Assembly (NCBI RefSeq): GCF_030908405.1
Contig: NZ_CP133089.1
Coordinates: 620,001 to 684,000 of the forward strand
DNA: 64,000 bases
From: Aminobacterium sp. MB27-C1
Lineage (GTDB): Bacteria > Synergistota > Synergistia > Synergistales > Aminobacteriaceae
Reading direction: 5' to 3'
Made by a program: the position numbers and the translations under genes
Shown here: piece by piece, positions 54,928 through 63,790 of the stretch
Layout: each line of letters opens with the position of its first letter
How positions within the stretch are numbered: the stretch's first letter is position 1
Notes under the pieces: generated by a model
What the model saw: the letters and a program-made list of their open reading frames with translations, nothing else
Databases searched by the model: none
Told to the model about the DNA's origin: nothing

Positions 54928-55449
54928 ATGAATATAATTCCAGAAAAGCTGATTAACTTTAGAGTTTTTAATGAAAGCAACGATTTGATTGGTGTAGCCG
55001 ATGTGGACTTGCCTTCCCTTGATTCAATGACGGAAACAATTAAGGGGGCGGGAATTCTCGGAGAAATAGACTCTCCGATTCTCGGCCATTATGGAAGTAT
55101 GAGTCTGACTATTAATTGGAGAACTGTTACAAGCCATTCAGCTGCATTGTCTGTTCCTCAGGCCCATCAGCTTGATATGCGCGGTTCGATTCAGGTTCAT
55201 GACGCTGCTACAGGAAAATATACTTCTGAAGCGTTAAAGGTTGTTTGTGGTGCGGTTCCTAAAAAGACAGGACTTGGAAAACTTAACGTTGGAGCTTCTG
55301 GAGAGGTAGCCAATGAGTTTGAAGTTTTGCATATCAGGGTATGGCTTGAAGGGGAAGAGCTTATTCAGATAGATAAGCTTAATGGCGTATGTAAAATCAA
55401 CGGTAAAGACGTTCTCGCCAAGGTAAAAGCAGACCTCGGCCTTGCATAA
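54928..55449 (+). CDS. Tail tube protein (P2 FII-like)
   Basis: A 173-residue major tail tube protein: MNIIPEKLINFRVFNESNDL, LPSLDSMTETIKGAGILGEI, GHYGSMSLTINWRT and the end YKNGKDVL-like CKINGKDVLAKVKADLGL. It forms the inner tube below the sheath. GGAGGTGA precedes ATG 54928. Confidence 0.92.
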   Translation: MNIIPEKLINFRVFNESNDLIGVADVDLPSLDSMTETIKGAGILGEIDSPILGHYGSMSLTINWRTVTSHSAALSVPQAHQLDMRGSIQVHDAATGKYTSEALKVVCGAVPKKTGLGKLNVGASGEVANEFEVLHIRVWLEGEELIQIDKLNGVCKINGKDVLAKVKADLGLA

Positions 55450-55461
55450 GGGGTGAATTAT

Positions 55462-55776
55462 ATGGAGACAATAAAGTTAACGAAACCTGTGTCTTACGCG
55501 GGAAAAGAGTATAAGGAGTTAGAACTTGACCTTGAAGGTTTGAGTGGTGCTGACATGATTGCCGCAGAGCAGGAATGTCTGGTTCTTCAGCAGGTTGTTT
55601 CGCCAGTGGCGGAGTTTTCCAAAACCTATTTGAGTAGTTTGGCCGCCAGAGCTGCAAAGGTTGATTACGAGATGATCAAGCAGCTTCCGGTAAGAGATTT
55701 TACCTACGTTACTCTCGTGGTGCAAAATTTTTTGCTGGATACGGGAGGCCCTCGGGAAGAACTATTAGGCGCTTAA
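55462..55776 (+). CDS. Tail assembly chaperone, E-like
   Basis: A 104-residue protein (LTKPVSYAGKEYKELELDLE, ending LLDTGGPREELLGA) in the position of P2 gpE between tube and tape measure. ATG 55462 is chosen over a GTG at 55453 because AAGGGGTG (55448-55455) is its RBS. Near its end lies the T6G slippery site that allows fusion to the E' frame. Confidence 0.82.
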   Translation: METIKLTKPVSYAGKEYKELELDLEGLSGADMIAAEQECLVLQQVVSPVAEFSKTYLSSLAARAAKVDYEMIKQLPVRDFTYVTLVVQNFLLDTGGPREELLGA

Positions 55777-55913
55777 TATTGCGAGTAGCTCAATACACCC
55801 GAACAGGTGTTGATTTCTGGCTACGAATGCCTCTCGAAGAGTTGATGTTATGGCTAGACGACATATCTCAAATGGTTCAGGAAGGTGGTGGCAGATATGG
55901 GGAAAGTTTATGA
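55462..55913 (+). CDS. E-E' fusion by programmed -1 frameshift
   Basis: TTTTTTG at 55728-55734 is in the phase T-TTT-TTG, the same heptamer used by P2 for its E/E' shift. The -1 frame is open from there to TGA 55911-55913 and includes FWLRMPLEELMLWLDDISQM, similar to the P2 GpE' family (..M.LEELM.W...). Such fusions, together with the unshifted form, act as chaperones on the tape measure. Coordinates span both frames. Confidence 0.75.
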
Positions 55914-57723
55914 GCTTGCAGTTCATTTGGATTCGAAGATATCTAGCAGCTTGGGGAAATCTTTCATTTCTACCGCTGCCAATATCGAAAGGCTCGATAA
56001 AAGGTTACAGGGGCTGAATGACAGACTCGGTAAAATCAATGCTTTTAGAAAATTAAAGAAAGATACTCATGACACACGTTTGCAGTTTATTCTGGCTCGT
56101 TCTGATGCAAAGCTTTTATCTAGAGAGATGGTGAAATCTGAAAAACCGGCGAGGACCCTTCAAAATAGATTCGGTTCAGCGCAAAAAAAAGTGGAAAGCT
56201 TGCAAGTAAAACTTATTGATCAGCGCAAAGAACTTGTTCAGCTTGAAGGAGCTCTCTTAACTGCCGGAATTTCGACGAAAAGCTTTAAAAGTGAGCAGGA
56301 ACAAATTACAAAGCAGATAGACAAGACAACGAAGATTCAAAAGAAGCTACAGGCGATACAAGGAAAGAAGCAAGCCAATCAGCAAAAGAGGTCTCAGTTA
56401 CGAGAGCGAGTGGCGGATATTGAAGTTTTGGATTCATTGATAGCGGCTCCTGTCAATGCTGCAAAGAAAGCTCAAAATGCAGAGATAAAACTTCCAACTG
56501 CTGTTAATGAGAAGCATAACGATTCAGCTATGAATGAAGCGCTCTCAGTCATGTCGAAGTACAACGTCAGTCCTGAAGAAAGAGGGGGCGGAGAAGGGGG
56601 TAATGCCTCTCAAAACTCGGCCTCTCTGTCTGCTTCTATTGGAAAAATGTTGTTGCCAGGAGTAAATAATGTGGCATCTTTGGAAGCAAAAAGTGCAGAG
56701 TTTCTTACTGAGATGACAGAGAAATTTCCCTTCCTCACGAATGCTCTTTCGACAACAGCTGTTGCTTGGGTCAAGCTGAACAAAGCTGCGACTATTGGAA
56801 GTTATGTATGGACATTTGTACAGGATGGAGCTCTTGGCATTTCAGCAGTCTTCACTAACGTTCGTGCATCTATCTTGCTGTTAAGAGGTGGTCATGAGGC
56901 ACTTATGGCTTCTCAGCTGAAAGGAACTGCAGTTGCTAAGGCTGTTACTTTTGCACAGAAAGGCTGGCAAAAGGCTCTCAATATAGGGAGAACAACGAAG
57001 CATATAGCCATGTTGGGAATAATGAAGGTAAAAACAGTAGCCCTTGCAATGGCTCAGAAGGCAGCGGCGGCGGCACAGTGGCTTTTTAACGCGGCCTTAT
57101 CGGCTAGCCCGATTGCTATTGCTGTTATAGCAGTGTCAGGACTTATAGCTGCAGGAATAGCCCTATATAAAAATTGGGATAAAGTCTCAAGCTGGTTTTC
57201 TGGCTTTTGGAACACGATGAAGGCTGGGTTTGGAGCGTTGGCGAGTTGCATGGTTGAACCTTTCAGATCGGTTTTTGAATGGCTTGCCGAGAAAATAGAG
57301 TGGTTCAAAGAAAAATGGAACGGTCTCAAAAAGTTTATAGGCTTTGGGGGCGATGAAGAGAGCCAGAAAGAAGAAGCGGATCTGGCCTGGGATGTGTATT
57401 CTTCAGTTCCTGGATATGCTTCTGGCGCTATTGCGAGGTCTCCACATTTGGCGGTGGTTGCAGAAGAGGGCGGCGAGTCTATTATCCCTCATGCTCCACA
57501 CAGAAGAAAAAGAGCCATAAATTTGTGGGAAAAGACAGGAGACATACTTGGAGTAAATAATTCAGAGGGTTCTATCGATTTGACTTTTGCTCCGAATATT
57601 ACAGTTTCGGGTAACGGAAACGCTACTGGCGATCTTGAAATGGTCATGAAAAAAGCTTGTGATGATCTTATGCGACGAATTGAAAGTATGCGTCGTGATG
57701 AACGGAGGTTGAATTTTTCATGA
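55897..57723 (+). CDS. Tail tape measure protein
   Basis: About 608 residues, short for the family, suggesting a short tail. The N-terminal half is coiled coil rich in Lys, Gln and Arg (RLDKRLQGLNDRLGKINAFR, QKKVESLQVKLIDQRKEL). Hydrophobic segments lie near 395-430 (ALSASPIAIAVIAVSGLIAA), and the C-terminal part carries SPHLAVVAEEGGESIIPH. ATG 55897 is preferred over GTG 55885. The stop overlaps the next ATG (ATGA). Confidence 0.9.
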   Translation: MGKVYELAVHLDSKISSSLGKSFISTAANIERLDKRLQGLNDRLGKINAFRKLKKDTHDTRLQFILARSDAKLLSREMVKSEKPARTLQNRFGSAQKKVESLQVKLIDQRKELVQLEGALLTAGISTKSFKSEQEQITKQIDKTTKIQKKLQAIQGKKQANQQKRSQLRERVADIEVLDSLIAAPVNAAKKAQNAEIKLPTAVNEKHNDSAMNEALSVMSKYNVSPEERGGGEGGNASQNSASLSASIGKMLLPGVNNVASLEAKSAEFLTEMTEKFPFLTNALSTTAVAWVKLNKAATIGSYVWTFVQDGALGISAVFTNVRASILLLRGGHEALMASQLKGTAVAKAVTFAQKGWQKALNIGRTTKHIAMLGIMKVKTVALAMAQKAAAAAQWLFNAALSASPIAIAVIAVSGLIAAGIALYKNWDKVSSWFSGFWNTMKAGFGALASCMVEPFRSVFEWLAEKIEWFKEKWNGLKKFIGFGGDEESQKEEADLAWDVYSSVPGYASGAIARSPHLAVVAEEGGESIIPHAPHRRKRAINLWEKTGDILGVNNSEGSIDLTFAPNITVSGNGNATGDLEMVMKKACDDLMRRIESMRRDERRLNFS

Positions 57724-57920
57724 CGACATACACAACTATTCAAGGTGACACATGGGATTGGATTGCAAAAAAAGTATATGGGAACGAACGTTTCATGCAT
57801 CATTTGATAGAGGCGAACCCCAAACATCATGACAGAGTCTTTTTCCCTGCGAATATAACTATTCGTGTACCAGATGTGGATGTAACCCGATTTGCTATCT
57901 TGCCGCCATGGAAGAGGTGA
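57720..57920 (+). CDS. Tail protein X (LysM-like)
   Basis: A 66-residue protein with TTIQGDTWDWIAKKVYGNER and NPKHHDRVFFPANITIRVPD, the P2 gpX-type LysM fold. It joins the tail tube to the D/V hub. Confidence 0.9.
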   Translation: MTTYTTIQGDTWDWIAKKVYGNERFMHHLIEANPKHHDRVFFPANITIRVPDVDVTRFAILPPWKR

Positions 57921-57924
57921 TATC

Positions 57925-58944
57925 GTGGAAGCAAGAAGAGCCTATATATCGTTGATTTATGCAGGAGTGGATATCTCTCGGGATATCCACTCTTTTTTGT
58001 TGGATTTTTCCTTCACTGACAATGGTCATGGTAAGTCGGATGATTTGCAGATAACCCTTGAAGACAAAGACGGTCTATGGCGGGGGCCGTGGTTTCCTTC
58101 AAAAGGGGCAAAAATCAAGGCTGCAATAGTGACTAAAAATTTCAGCGGAGATGGACAGTCCATAACATTGCCCTGCGGAACATTTTCTATAGATGAGATT
58201 GATGTAAGCGGATCTCCGGGCACATGTCAGATCAAAGGAGTCTCAGCCCTTGTCTCATCTGATATCAGGCGTGAAAAGAAAACGCGCGCTTGGGAAAATA
58301 TCAGCTTATCTGCTATTGCCAATGACATAGCCAAACATGGAGGCATGAAATTGTTTTGGGAAGTTGCCTCTGACCCTCTTTATGAAAGACGCGACCAGAA
58401 TGAAGAATCCGATATGGAATTTTTAAAGCGAATGTGCGAAGACGCAGGAGTGTGTCTGAAGATTGCAAATGAGAAGATCATTATCTTCGATGAAGCTGAT
58501 TACGAGTCGAAAGCGGCAGTATGTACGATAGCGTCTGATTCCAGCCTTTTGTCCTGGTCTTTTACCTCTCAGGCGGAGGCCACCTATCGGGCTTGTCGCG
58601 TGAAATGGCACGATGCTGTAACAAAAACGGATATTGACTATACCTACGAACCACCGAATGCGCCTAAAGTTGGGCACACTCTCATGGTTAACGAGAGAGT
58701 TGAAAATATTGCCGAAGCTATCACGCTCGCCAAGAAAAAGTTACGACTACAAAATAAAAATGAAGTGACAGGAGATATATCGGTTCTTGGGAACGTCAAT
58801 CTTTCTGCAGGGCTTAACGTAGAAATTTCAGGTTTTGGAGTATTTGATGCGAAGTATGCCATAGATACAGCTTCACACTCGTATTCGCAAGGAAGTGGGT
58901 ATGTAACCAGACTCTCTTTGCATCGTGTTTTGGAGGGATATTAA
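57925..58944 (+). CDS. Late control D / baseplate hub protein
   Basis: A 339-residue hub protein of the P2 gpD type (phage late control D): YAGVDISRDIHSFLLDFSFT, LEDKDGLWRGPWFPSKGAKI, RRDQNEESDMEFLKRMCEDA. GTG 57925 has GAGGTG at 57914-57919. It joins the spike (V) to the tube. Its stop shares one base with gene V. Confidence 0.88.
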   Translation: MEARRAYISLIYAGVDISRDIHSFLLDFSFTDNGHGKSDDLQITLEDKDGLWRGPWFPSKGAKIKAAIVTKNFSGDGQSITLPCGTFSIDEIDVSGSPGTCQIKGVSALVSSDIRREKKTRAWENISLSAIANDIAKHGGMKLFWEVASDPLYERRDQNEESDMEFLKRMCEDAGVCLKIANEKIIIFDEADYESKAAVCTIASDSSLLSWSFTSQAEATYRACRVKWHDAVTKTDIDYTYEPPNAPKVGHTLMVNERVENIAEAITLAKKKLRLQNKNEVTGDISVLGNVNLSAGLNVEISGFGVFDAKYAIDTASHSYSQGSGYVTRLSLHRVLEGY

Positions 58945-59348
58945 TGATCTGTGTGGGAAAGGTTTGTTCCATTGATCCAGCGCACTGTACGGTAAGGGTA
59001 ATCTTCGAAGATAGAAGCAATCTCGTTAGTTATGACCTGCCTGTTTTAGTTCAACAGACGAAGATAAATAAAGATTTTTACATGCCGGATGTTGGAGAGC
59101 ATGTAGTATGTGTCTTTCTTGACAATGGTTCCGAGCAAGGTTTTGTGTTGGGGGCTTTTTACAGCAAGGAAGATAGAGTTTCTTCCGTGGTTAATAGCGA
59201 AAAGCGCAGAATTGATTTCGGAGATGGGTCCTGGCTTGAATTTGACAGAAGCACTGGAGCTTACATAGTTCATATAACAGGTGATTTTGTAATTGAAAGC
59301 GAGAAGCATGGGGTTATTAAAGCGTCACGGTTGGATCTGAATCCATAA
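58944..59348 (+). CDS. Baseplate spike protein V
   Basis: A 134-residue gpV-like protein with an N-terminal OB fold (GKVCSIDPAHCTVRVIFEDR, PVLVQQTKINKDFYMPDVGE, VVCVFLDNGSEQGFVLGAFY) and a short beta-helix tail. It forms the central spike and carries the PAAR tip. It is about the shortest usual size for the family. Confidence 0.9.
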   Translation: MICVGKVCSIDPAHCTVRVIFEDRSNLVSYDLPVLVQQTKINKDFYMPDVGEHVVCVFLDNGSEQGFVLGAFYSKEDRVSSVVNSEKRRIDFGDGSWLEFDRSTGAYIVHITGDFVIESEKHGVIKASRLDLNP

Positions 59349-59360
59349 GGAGGGATATAT

Positions 59361-59654
59361 ATGCCAGCAGTTACTCGAATAGGAGACATGGGGACTGGTC
59401 ACGGCTGATGGCCTTCTCGGTCCTCAGTGGGGGGCTCGTCTGATGTTTTTGTAAATGGAATTGCCGTTCATCGTCAAGGTGACGGCTGGGCTGCGCATAC
59501 GTGTCCTGACATTCCTGAAACCCATGCGTCTGTATTGGCTTCCGGATCATCGACAGTCTATGTTAATGGAAAGCAGATTGGCCGTGTCGGAGATCCTGTT
59601 GCGTGCGGTTCCAGCGTAGCTACGGGCTCTTCCAATGTTTTTGCGGGGGGATAA
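59361..59654 (+). CDS. PAAR spike-tip protein with in-frame TGA (possible Sec)
   Basis: ATG 59361 follows AAGGAGGG and encodes MPAVTRIGDMGTGHG; codon 16 is TGA (59406-59408), then the frame goes on as WPSRSSVGGSSDVFVNGIAV, HRQGDGW, TVYVNGKQIGRVGDPVACGS to the stop at 59654 (97 codons if read through). Homologues I recall have Cys at this place (GHGCWPxR), near the His/Cys metal site of the PAAR tip. A possible hairpin 3' of the TGA has GGTCCTC/GGGGGCT arms and a GU-bearing loop about 18 bases on, as in bacterial SECIS elements, but three pairs are wobbles. The alternative is a nonsense mutation, with restart at GTG 59427. Confidence 0.65.
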
Positions 59655-59656
59655 AT

Positions 59657-60055
59657 ATGATAGGAAGTTTAGGACCTGTCGTTTTTCAGGTATCGACAGA
59701 GAGTGTCAAAACGATAAACGACCTTGAACGGGGGTGTGAGGCTCGGTTTTCCGAGCATACTGTTGCACAGGGCAAGCCTCTTTTGGAATTTTTGGGGCCA
59801 GGGCTCGATAGTGTCAGTTTTTCAATGCGATTCGATCTTTCTTGGGGAATGAATCCAAGGATAGAAATCGAAACTTTACGTGCTGTTCGCGATAACGGAG
59901 TTGCTCAACTTCTCATAATAGGAGGAATTCCTCTCGGGCTATTTGTAATAACCGGAATAACGGAGTCGTGGAAAACCATAAATCCTGCAGGAGTTTTAAC
60001 TGTAGCCACAGTAGCTATTTCTTTGAAGGAGTATGTTAAAAATGCTGGACTTTAA
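59657..60055 (+). CDS. Tail protein U (P2 GpU-like)
   Basis: A 132-residue GpU family protein: MIGSLGPVVFQVSTESVKTI, EHTVAQGKPLLEFLGPGLDS and AISLKEYVKNAGL fit the P2 GpU pattern. It would cap or complete the tail. In P2 U follows the tape measure; here it comes after the spike genes, a rearranged order. Confidence 0.82.
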   Translation: MIGSLGPVVFQVSTESVKTINDLERGCEARFSEHTVAQGKPLLEFLGPGLDSVSFSMRFDLSWGMNPRIEIETLRAVRDNGVAQLLIIGGIPLGLFVITGITESWKTINPAGVLTVATVAISLKEYVKNAGL

Positions 60056-60362
60056 TATTGCAGCAAGCCTTGATGGGGTAAATTTTTCCCCGAAAAGTGA
60101 AGTCGAGGAGATATTGCAAAACGTTAAAACTATTCTTTTTACTGTGCGCGGGAGTGTGCCTCTCGATAGGGATTTTGGCATTAGTGCTGATTTAGTTGAT
60201 TCTCCAACTCCTGTTGTGAAGGCGCGGTGTATGGCTGAGATCGTGGAGGCTATATCGAAATATGAGCCAAGGGCCAAAGTGGCGGCGGTCTCTTTCTCGG
60301 GAGATAGTGATGGACGTTTAATTCCGAAAGTGAAGGTGAGAATTCGTGCTGACATTACCTAA
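60042..60362 (+). CDS. Baseplate wedge protein W (gp25-like)
   Basis: A 106-residue GPW/gp25 family lysozyme-fold protein: NVKTILFTVRGSVPLDRDFG and VEAISKYEPRAKVAAVSF. I prefer ATG 60042 (11 bases after GAAGGAG) over ATG 60033. It overlaps U by 14 and J by 17 bases. Confidence 0.88.
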   Translation: MLDFNIAASLDGVNFSPKSEVEEILQNVKTILFTVRGSVPLDRDFGISADLVDSPTPVVKARCMAEIVEAISKYEPRAKVAAVSFSGDSDGRLIPKVKVRIRADIT

Positions 60363-61458
60363 TATAGATTTTACGGAAAAATCTGCGGCTGACGTTGAGG
60401 CCGAGATCATAGCGAAATATGAACAAAAGGCAGGCCGGATTCTTGCAAAGGGGGATCCGGTCAGACTTTTTTTAGAGGCTGTAGCGGCTGTTATAGCGCA
60501 ACAGCGTGTATTTATTGATTTTTCTGCGAAGCAAAATTTGCTGGCTTATTCAACGGGAACCTATCTTGATCATCTTGGTGACAGGCAGGGGGTTGCGCGG
60601 CTTCCTGAGCAGTCGGCAATGACCACAGTCCGTTTTTCGTTGCCAATGGCACAACCTTTTCCTGTGTCTATCCCTCAAGGAACTCGTGTTACTCCTGGAG
60701 ATGGGCTCTTTTTTGCTACGCAGAAAGCCCATGAAATCAGTTCTGGAGAGACTTCTATTGAGGTAGTGGTTACGTGCGTTCAAAGTGGTTCTATTGGAAA
60801 CAACTTTGCAATAGGGCAGATTAACAAACTGGTAGACCCTCTTCCATATATTGCGAAAGTAGAGAATGTAACACCTTCTGCAGGTGGTGTTGACGAAGAA
60901 ACAGATGACAATTTCAGACTGCGTATAAGGCAGGCTATGGAAAAGTACTCTGTTGCAGGGCCTCGACTTGCCTATGATTTCTGGGCACGTACTGCACACC
61001 AGGGAATAATTGACGTGTCGGTAAGATCTCCTGCTGCGGGAGAAGTTGAAATAAGGCCGTTGATGGAGGGAGGAGAACTCCCCAGTTCCGAAATTCTTGA
61101 TGCCGTTTTAAAGATTTGTTCAGCTGATGACGTGCGCCCACTGACAGATCGGGTATCGGTTTTAGCCCCGGAACGGGTTGCCTATTCTATTGATATTACA
61201 TATTTCATAGATCGCGTAGAAGCTATCTCTATTTCTGCGATACAGGCTCAGGTGGCAACTGCCGTAGGGGAATATATTGCATGGCAGAAAGCGAAATTGG
61301 GCAGAGATATTAACCCCTCGGCGCTTATCAAGCGTGTGATGGATGCCGGGGCTAAGAGAGTTTCTGTAACATCTCCAGTTTATACGGCATTAGAGTCATG
61401 GCAAATTGCTCAGGAAGATAGTGTGACGGTAAATTATGGAGGACTTGAAGATGGCTAG
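60346..61458 (+). CDS. Baseplate assembly protein J
   Basis: A 370-residue P2 gpJ-like wedge protein: AVAAVIAQQRVFIDFSAKQN, YLDHLGDRQGVARLPEQSA, GGVDEETDDNFRLRIRQAME and RDINPSALIKRVMDAGAKRV. Start GTG 60346. It forms the baseplate arms with W and I. Confidence 0.9.
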   Translation: MLTLPNIDFTEKSAADVEAEIIAKYEQKAGRILAKGDPVRLFLEAVAAVIAQQRVFIDFSAKQNLLAYSTGTYLDHLGDRQGVARLPEQSAMTTVRFSLPMAQPFPVSIPQGTRVTPGDGLFFATQKAHEISSGETSIEVVVTCVQSGSIGNNFAIGQINKLVDPLPYIAKVENVTPSAGGVDEETDDNFRLRIRQAMEKYSVAGPRLAYDFWARTAHQGIIDVSVRSPAAGEVEIRPLMEGGELPSSEILDAVLKICSADDVRPLTDRVSVLAPERVAYSIDITYFIDRVEAISISAIQAQVATAVGEYIAWQKAKLGRDINPSALIKRVMDAGAKRVSVTSPVYTALESWQIAQEDSVTVNYGGLEDG

Positions 61459-62107
61459 CGCCGGGTTGAAAGACCTTATTCCCGCAAGTATTGCAATAGA
61501 TTCGCAGGTGAAATCCGCAACTTTAGCGTTAGATGACCAACTTGCTGATATTAATTCTCATTTGATTCAAACCATTATTTTGCCACGGGTTGATGAACTG
61601 TCTCAAGAAGTATTAGACCTCTTGTTGTGGGAGTTTCATATCACCCTTGATGAGGGTGCGGGGTTGGCCGTTTCGGTTGAAGAAAAAAGAGATCTTGTTA
61701 AAAGGGCTGTTGAGATACATCGTCTGAAAGGAACGAAAGCGGCGCTGCTTCGCATTTTCGAAATGCTCTCCATGCGTGGAGTTATTTCCGAATGGTATGA
61801 ATACGGTGGGGAGCCGTACAAATTCAAGGTAGAGATTCTTGAGCTTAGCGAGCGTGGACTTGATGAGCAGACCTATGTGCTTTTAGAGCGACTAATAGAT
61901 GAGTACAAGAACGTTCGTTCGTGGCTTGACGAATTGAATGTGTATCTTACCGTGCGGGGTGCGGTTCCTAAAGTTGCAATGGTGAGTTTGTGCGGGGAAG
62001 AGATAACAGTCTATCCGTATAACGTTACGGAACTTGAAAACGTTGCTTCTATCCGGTGGGCGCTGGGATATCAAGCAGTTGAAACAGTTACAGTTTATCC
62101 ACTTTAG
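61451..62107 (+). CDS. Tail protein I
   Basis: A 218-residue P2 gpI-like baseplate protein: PRVDELSQEVLDLLLWEFHI, KRAVEIHRLKGTKAALLRIF and KFKVEILELS. ATG 61451 follows GGAGG (61438-61442) by eight bases and overlaps the J stop, so I prefer it over ATG 61436. It links the fibre to the baseplate. Confidence 0.87.
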   Translation: MASAGLKDLIPASIAIDSQVKSATLALDDQLADINSHLIQTIILPRVDELSQEVLDLLLWEFHITLDEGAGLAVSVEEKRDLVKRAVEIHRLKGTKAALLRIFEMLSMRGVISEWYEYGGEPYKFKVEILELSERGLDEQTYVLLERLIDEYKNVRSWLDELNVYLTVRGAVPKVAMVSLCGEEITVYPYNVTELENVASIRWALGYQAVETVTVYPL

Positions 62108-62117
62108 GAGGTGTGAT

Positions 62118-63581
62118 ATGGCTGAAAATTTTTATACTATTTTAACTAATGTGGGGAAAGCAAAACTTGCCAACGCCCAGGCGTTGGGAACGAAAGTGGA
62201 GTTTTCTTCCATAGCTGTTGGAGATGGGGCTGGAAACTACTACGAACCTGCCGAATCGCAAGCAGCTCTTAAAAATGAGGTTTGGCGTGGGCCGATAAAT
62301 CAGATAAAAACGGATGAGGCAAATCCGAATTGGATTGTTGTTGAAGTGGTGATTCCTACCACGACGGGAAGCTTTACAGTTCGGGAAGCTGGAATTATTG
62401 ATTCTGAGGGAGACCTGATAGCTCTGGGCAAATACCCGGCTACATACAAGCCAGCTCTGGCTGAGGGATCTGGAAAAGATCTTTATATCCGGATGATTTT
62501 AGAGGTGTCGAACGCGTCTGCAATTACGTTGAAGATTGACCCTGCTGTTGTGCTGTCAACACGTGGATATGTCGATGAGAGCATTGCAGAGCATAACACA
62601 GACCCCTTGGCGCATGGGAATCTGCCTTATCAGAAAACCTCGCAAAAAGATCAACCGGGTGGGTATGTTGGGTTAGATGCAGAGAGAAAAATAAATAAAG
62701 ATAGGTTGCCTGACGGTACTGGCATTCCAGTTGGTTTTATCGGCATTTTCTTGGCTGAAACACCGCCTGCTGGGTGGCTTGAGTGTAATGGTTCTTTAGT
62801 CAGTAGAGAAACATATCCGGAATTATGGGCATATGCTCAAAGTTCTGGAAACATTCTAGCGGAAGATACAACGGCAAATGAAGGACACTTCACAGTGGGG
62901 AATGGCCTTACCACTTTCAGGTTACCTAACCCACAAGGAACGTTTTTCAGGGTACTCGATAAAACCCGCGGAGTTGACCCCGATTCTGGCAGAGTTGTTG
63001 GTAGTGAGCAGATGGATGCTTTTAAAAGTCATACGCATTTATTAGGGACCACGACAGAAACTCTTGGGAACGCGGTTTATGTACTAAGAACACAAATGGG
63101 AAGCTCCTTATTATCTTCTGAGAGTGGAATTACAAGTACTGGTGATTCTGAAACCCGCCCACGCAACACTGCTATTCTCTGTTGCATTAAGGCTTTTGAC
63201 GGAGCGACCAACCAAGGGCTAATAGATATTACAGCTTTAGCAAATGAACTAAACAATAAAGTTGATAAGGTAGATATCAAAGCTCCGGGAGATGCTCCAA
63301 TGTATGTTTGTCGTGCGTGGGTAAATTTTGATGCCTCATCAGGAACTCCCGTCATAAAAAACAGCGCGAACGTTTCTAGCATTGTGAAAATAGATGTTGG
63401 GAAATTTACAATAAATTTTCAAACACCAATGTCAACTGGAACCCCTTCTGTTAGTGCTATTTGTCGGTTTCTTGGTTCTGCTCTTATATTATCCACAGAA
63501 AATAAAGTTGATATATTTACAACAAATTACAATGCTGTTCCCGTCGATGTTGAAAATAATTGTGTAGCTGTATTTTGCTAG
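62118..63581 (+). CDS. Tail fibre protein with collar domain
   Basis: A 487-residue fibre protein. The N-terminus (FYTILTNVGKAKLANAQALG, then AVGDGAGNYYEPAESQAALK) is a P2 gpH-like/DUF3751 attachment domain. A tail-collar domain follows (GFIGIFLAETPPAGWLECNG, FRLPNPQGTFFRVLD, about 230-330). The C-terminal part is unlike other families and probably binds the target cell surface. It decides host range in phages and killing range in tailocins. GGAGG precedes ATG 62118. Confidence 0.9.
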   Translation: MAENFYTILTNVGKAKLANAQALGTKVEFSSIAVGDGAGNYYEPAESQAALKNEVWRGPINQIKTDEANPNWIVVEVVIPTTTGSFTVREAGIIDSEGDLIALGKYPATYKPALAEGSGKDLYIRMILEVSNASAITLKIDPAVVLSTRGYVDESIAEHNTDPLAHGNLPYQKTSQKDQPGGYVGLDAERKINKDRLPDGTGIPVGFIGIFLAETPPAGWLECNGSLVSRETYPELWAYAQSSGNILAEDTTANEGHFTVGNGLTTFRLPNPQGTFFRVLDKTRGVDPDSGRVVGSEQMDAFKSHTHLLGTTTETLGNAVYVLRTQMGSSLLSSESGITSTGDSETRPRNTAILCCIKAFDGATNQGLIDITALANELNNKVDKVDIKAPGDAPMYVCRAWVNFDASSGTPVIKNSANVSSIVKIDVGKFTINFQTPMSTGTPSVSAICRFLGSALILSTENKVDIFTTNYNAVPVDVENNCVAVFC

Positions 63582-63592
63582 GAGGTTTTAAC

Positions 63593-63790
63593 ATGCAAGT
63601 AATTTTATTTCCTATAGATGAAAAAGTTGCCGTAATGACACCTGTCGGAGATTCTCTCACAACGGCAAAAAAAGATGTACCGGCAGGAGTTCCTTTTATT
63701 ATCATAGATTCAACTGAATTACCTACTGCACCTCAAGAAACATGGGAAGTTGATTTTTCAAATCCCGATGGTTATGGGGGTGAGGCGTAG
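63593..63790 (+). CDS. Small fibre-associated protein
   Basis: A 65-residue protein (MQVILFPIDEKVAVMTPVGD, ending WEVDFSNPDGYGGEA), with GGAGG at 63581-63585 before ATG 63593. No family is recognised firmly; position after the fibre suggests a fibre assembly factor. Confidence 0.65.
   Translation: MQVILFPIDEKVAVMTPVGDSLTTAKKDVPAGVPFIIIDSTELPTAPQETWEVDFSNPDGYGGEA

Noticed and set aside
59361-59654. Alternative genetic code (TGA as Trp or Gly) to explain the PAAR TGA
   Set aside because: Many intact genes in the window (for example comEA, pgi, the nucleotide-sugar epimerase) end in TGA with normal spacing, so TGA is a stop here in general.
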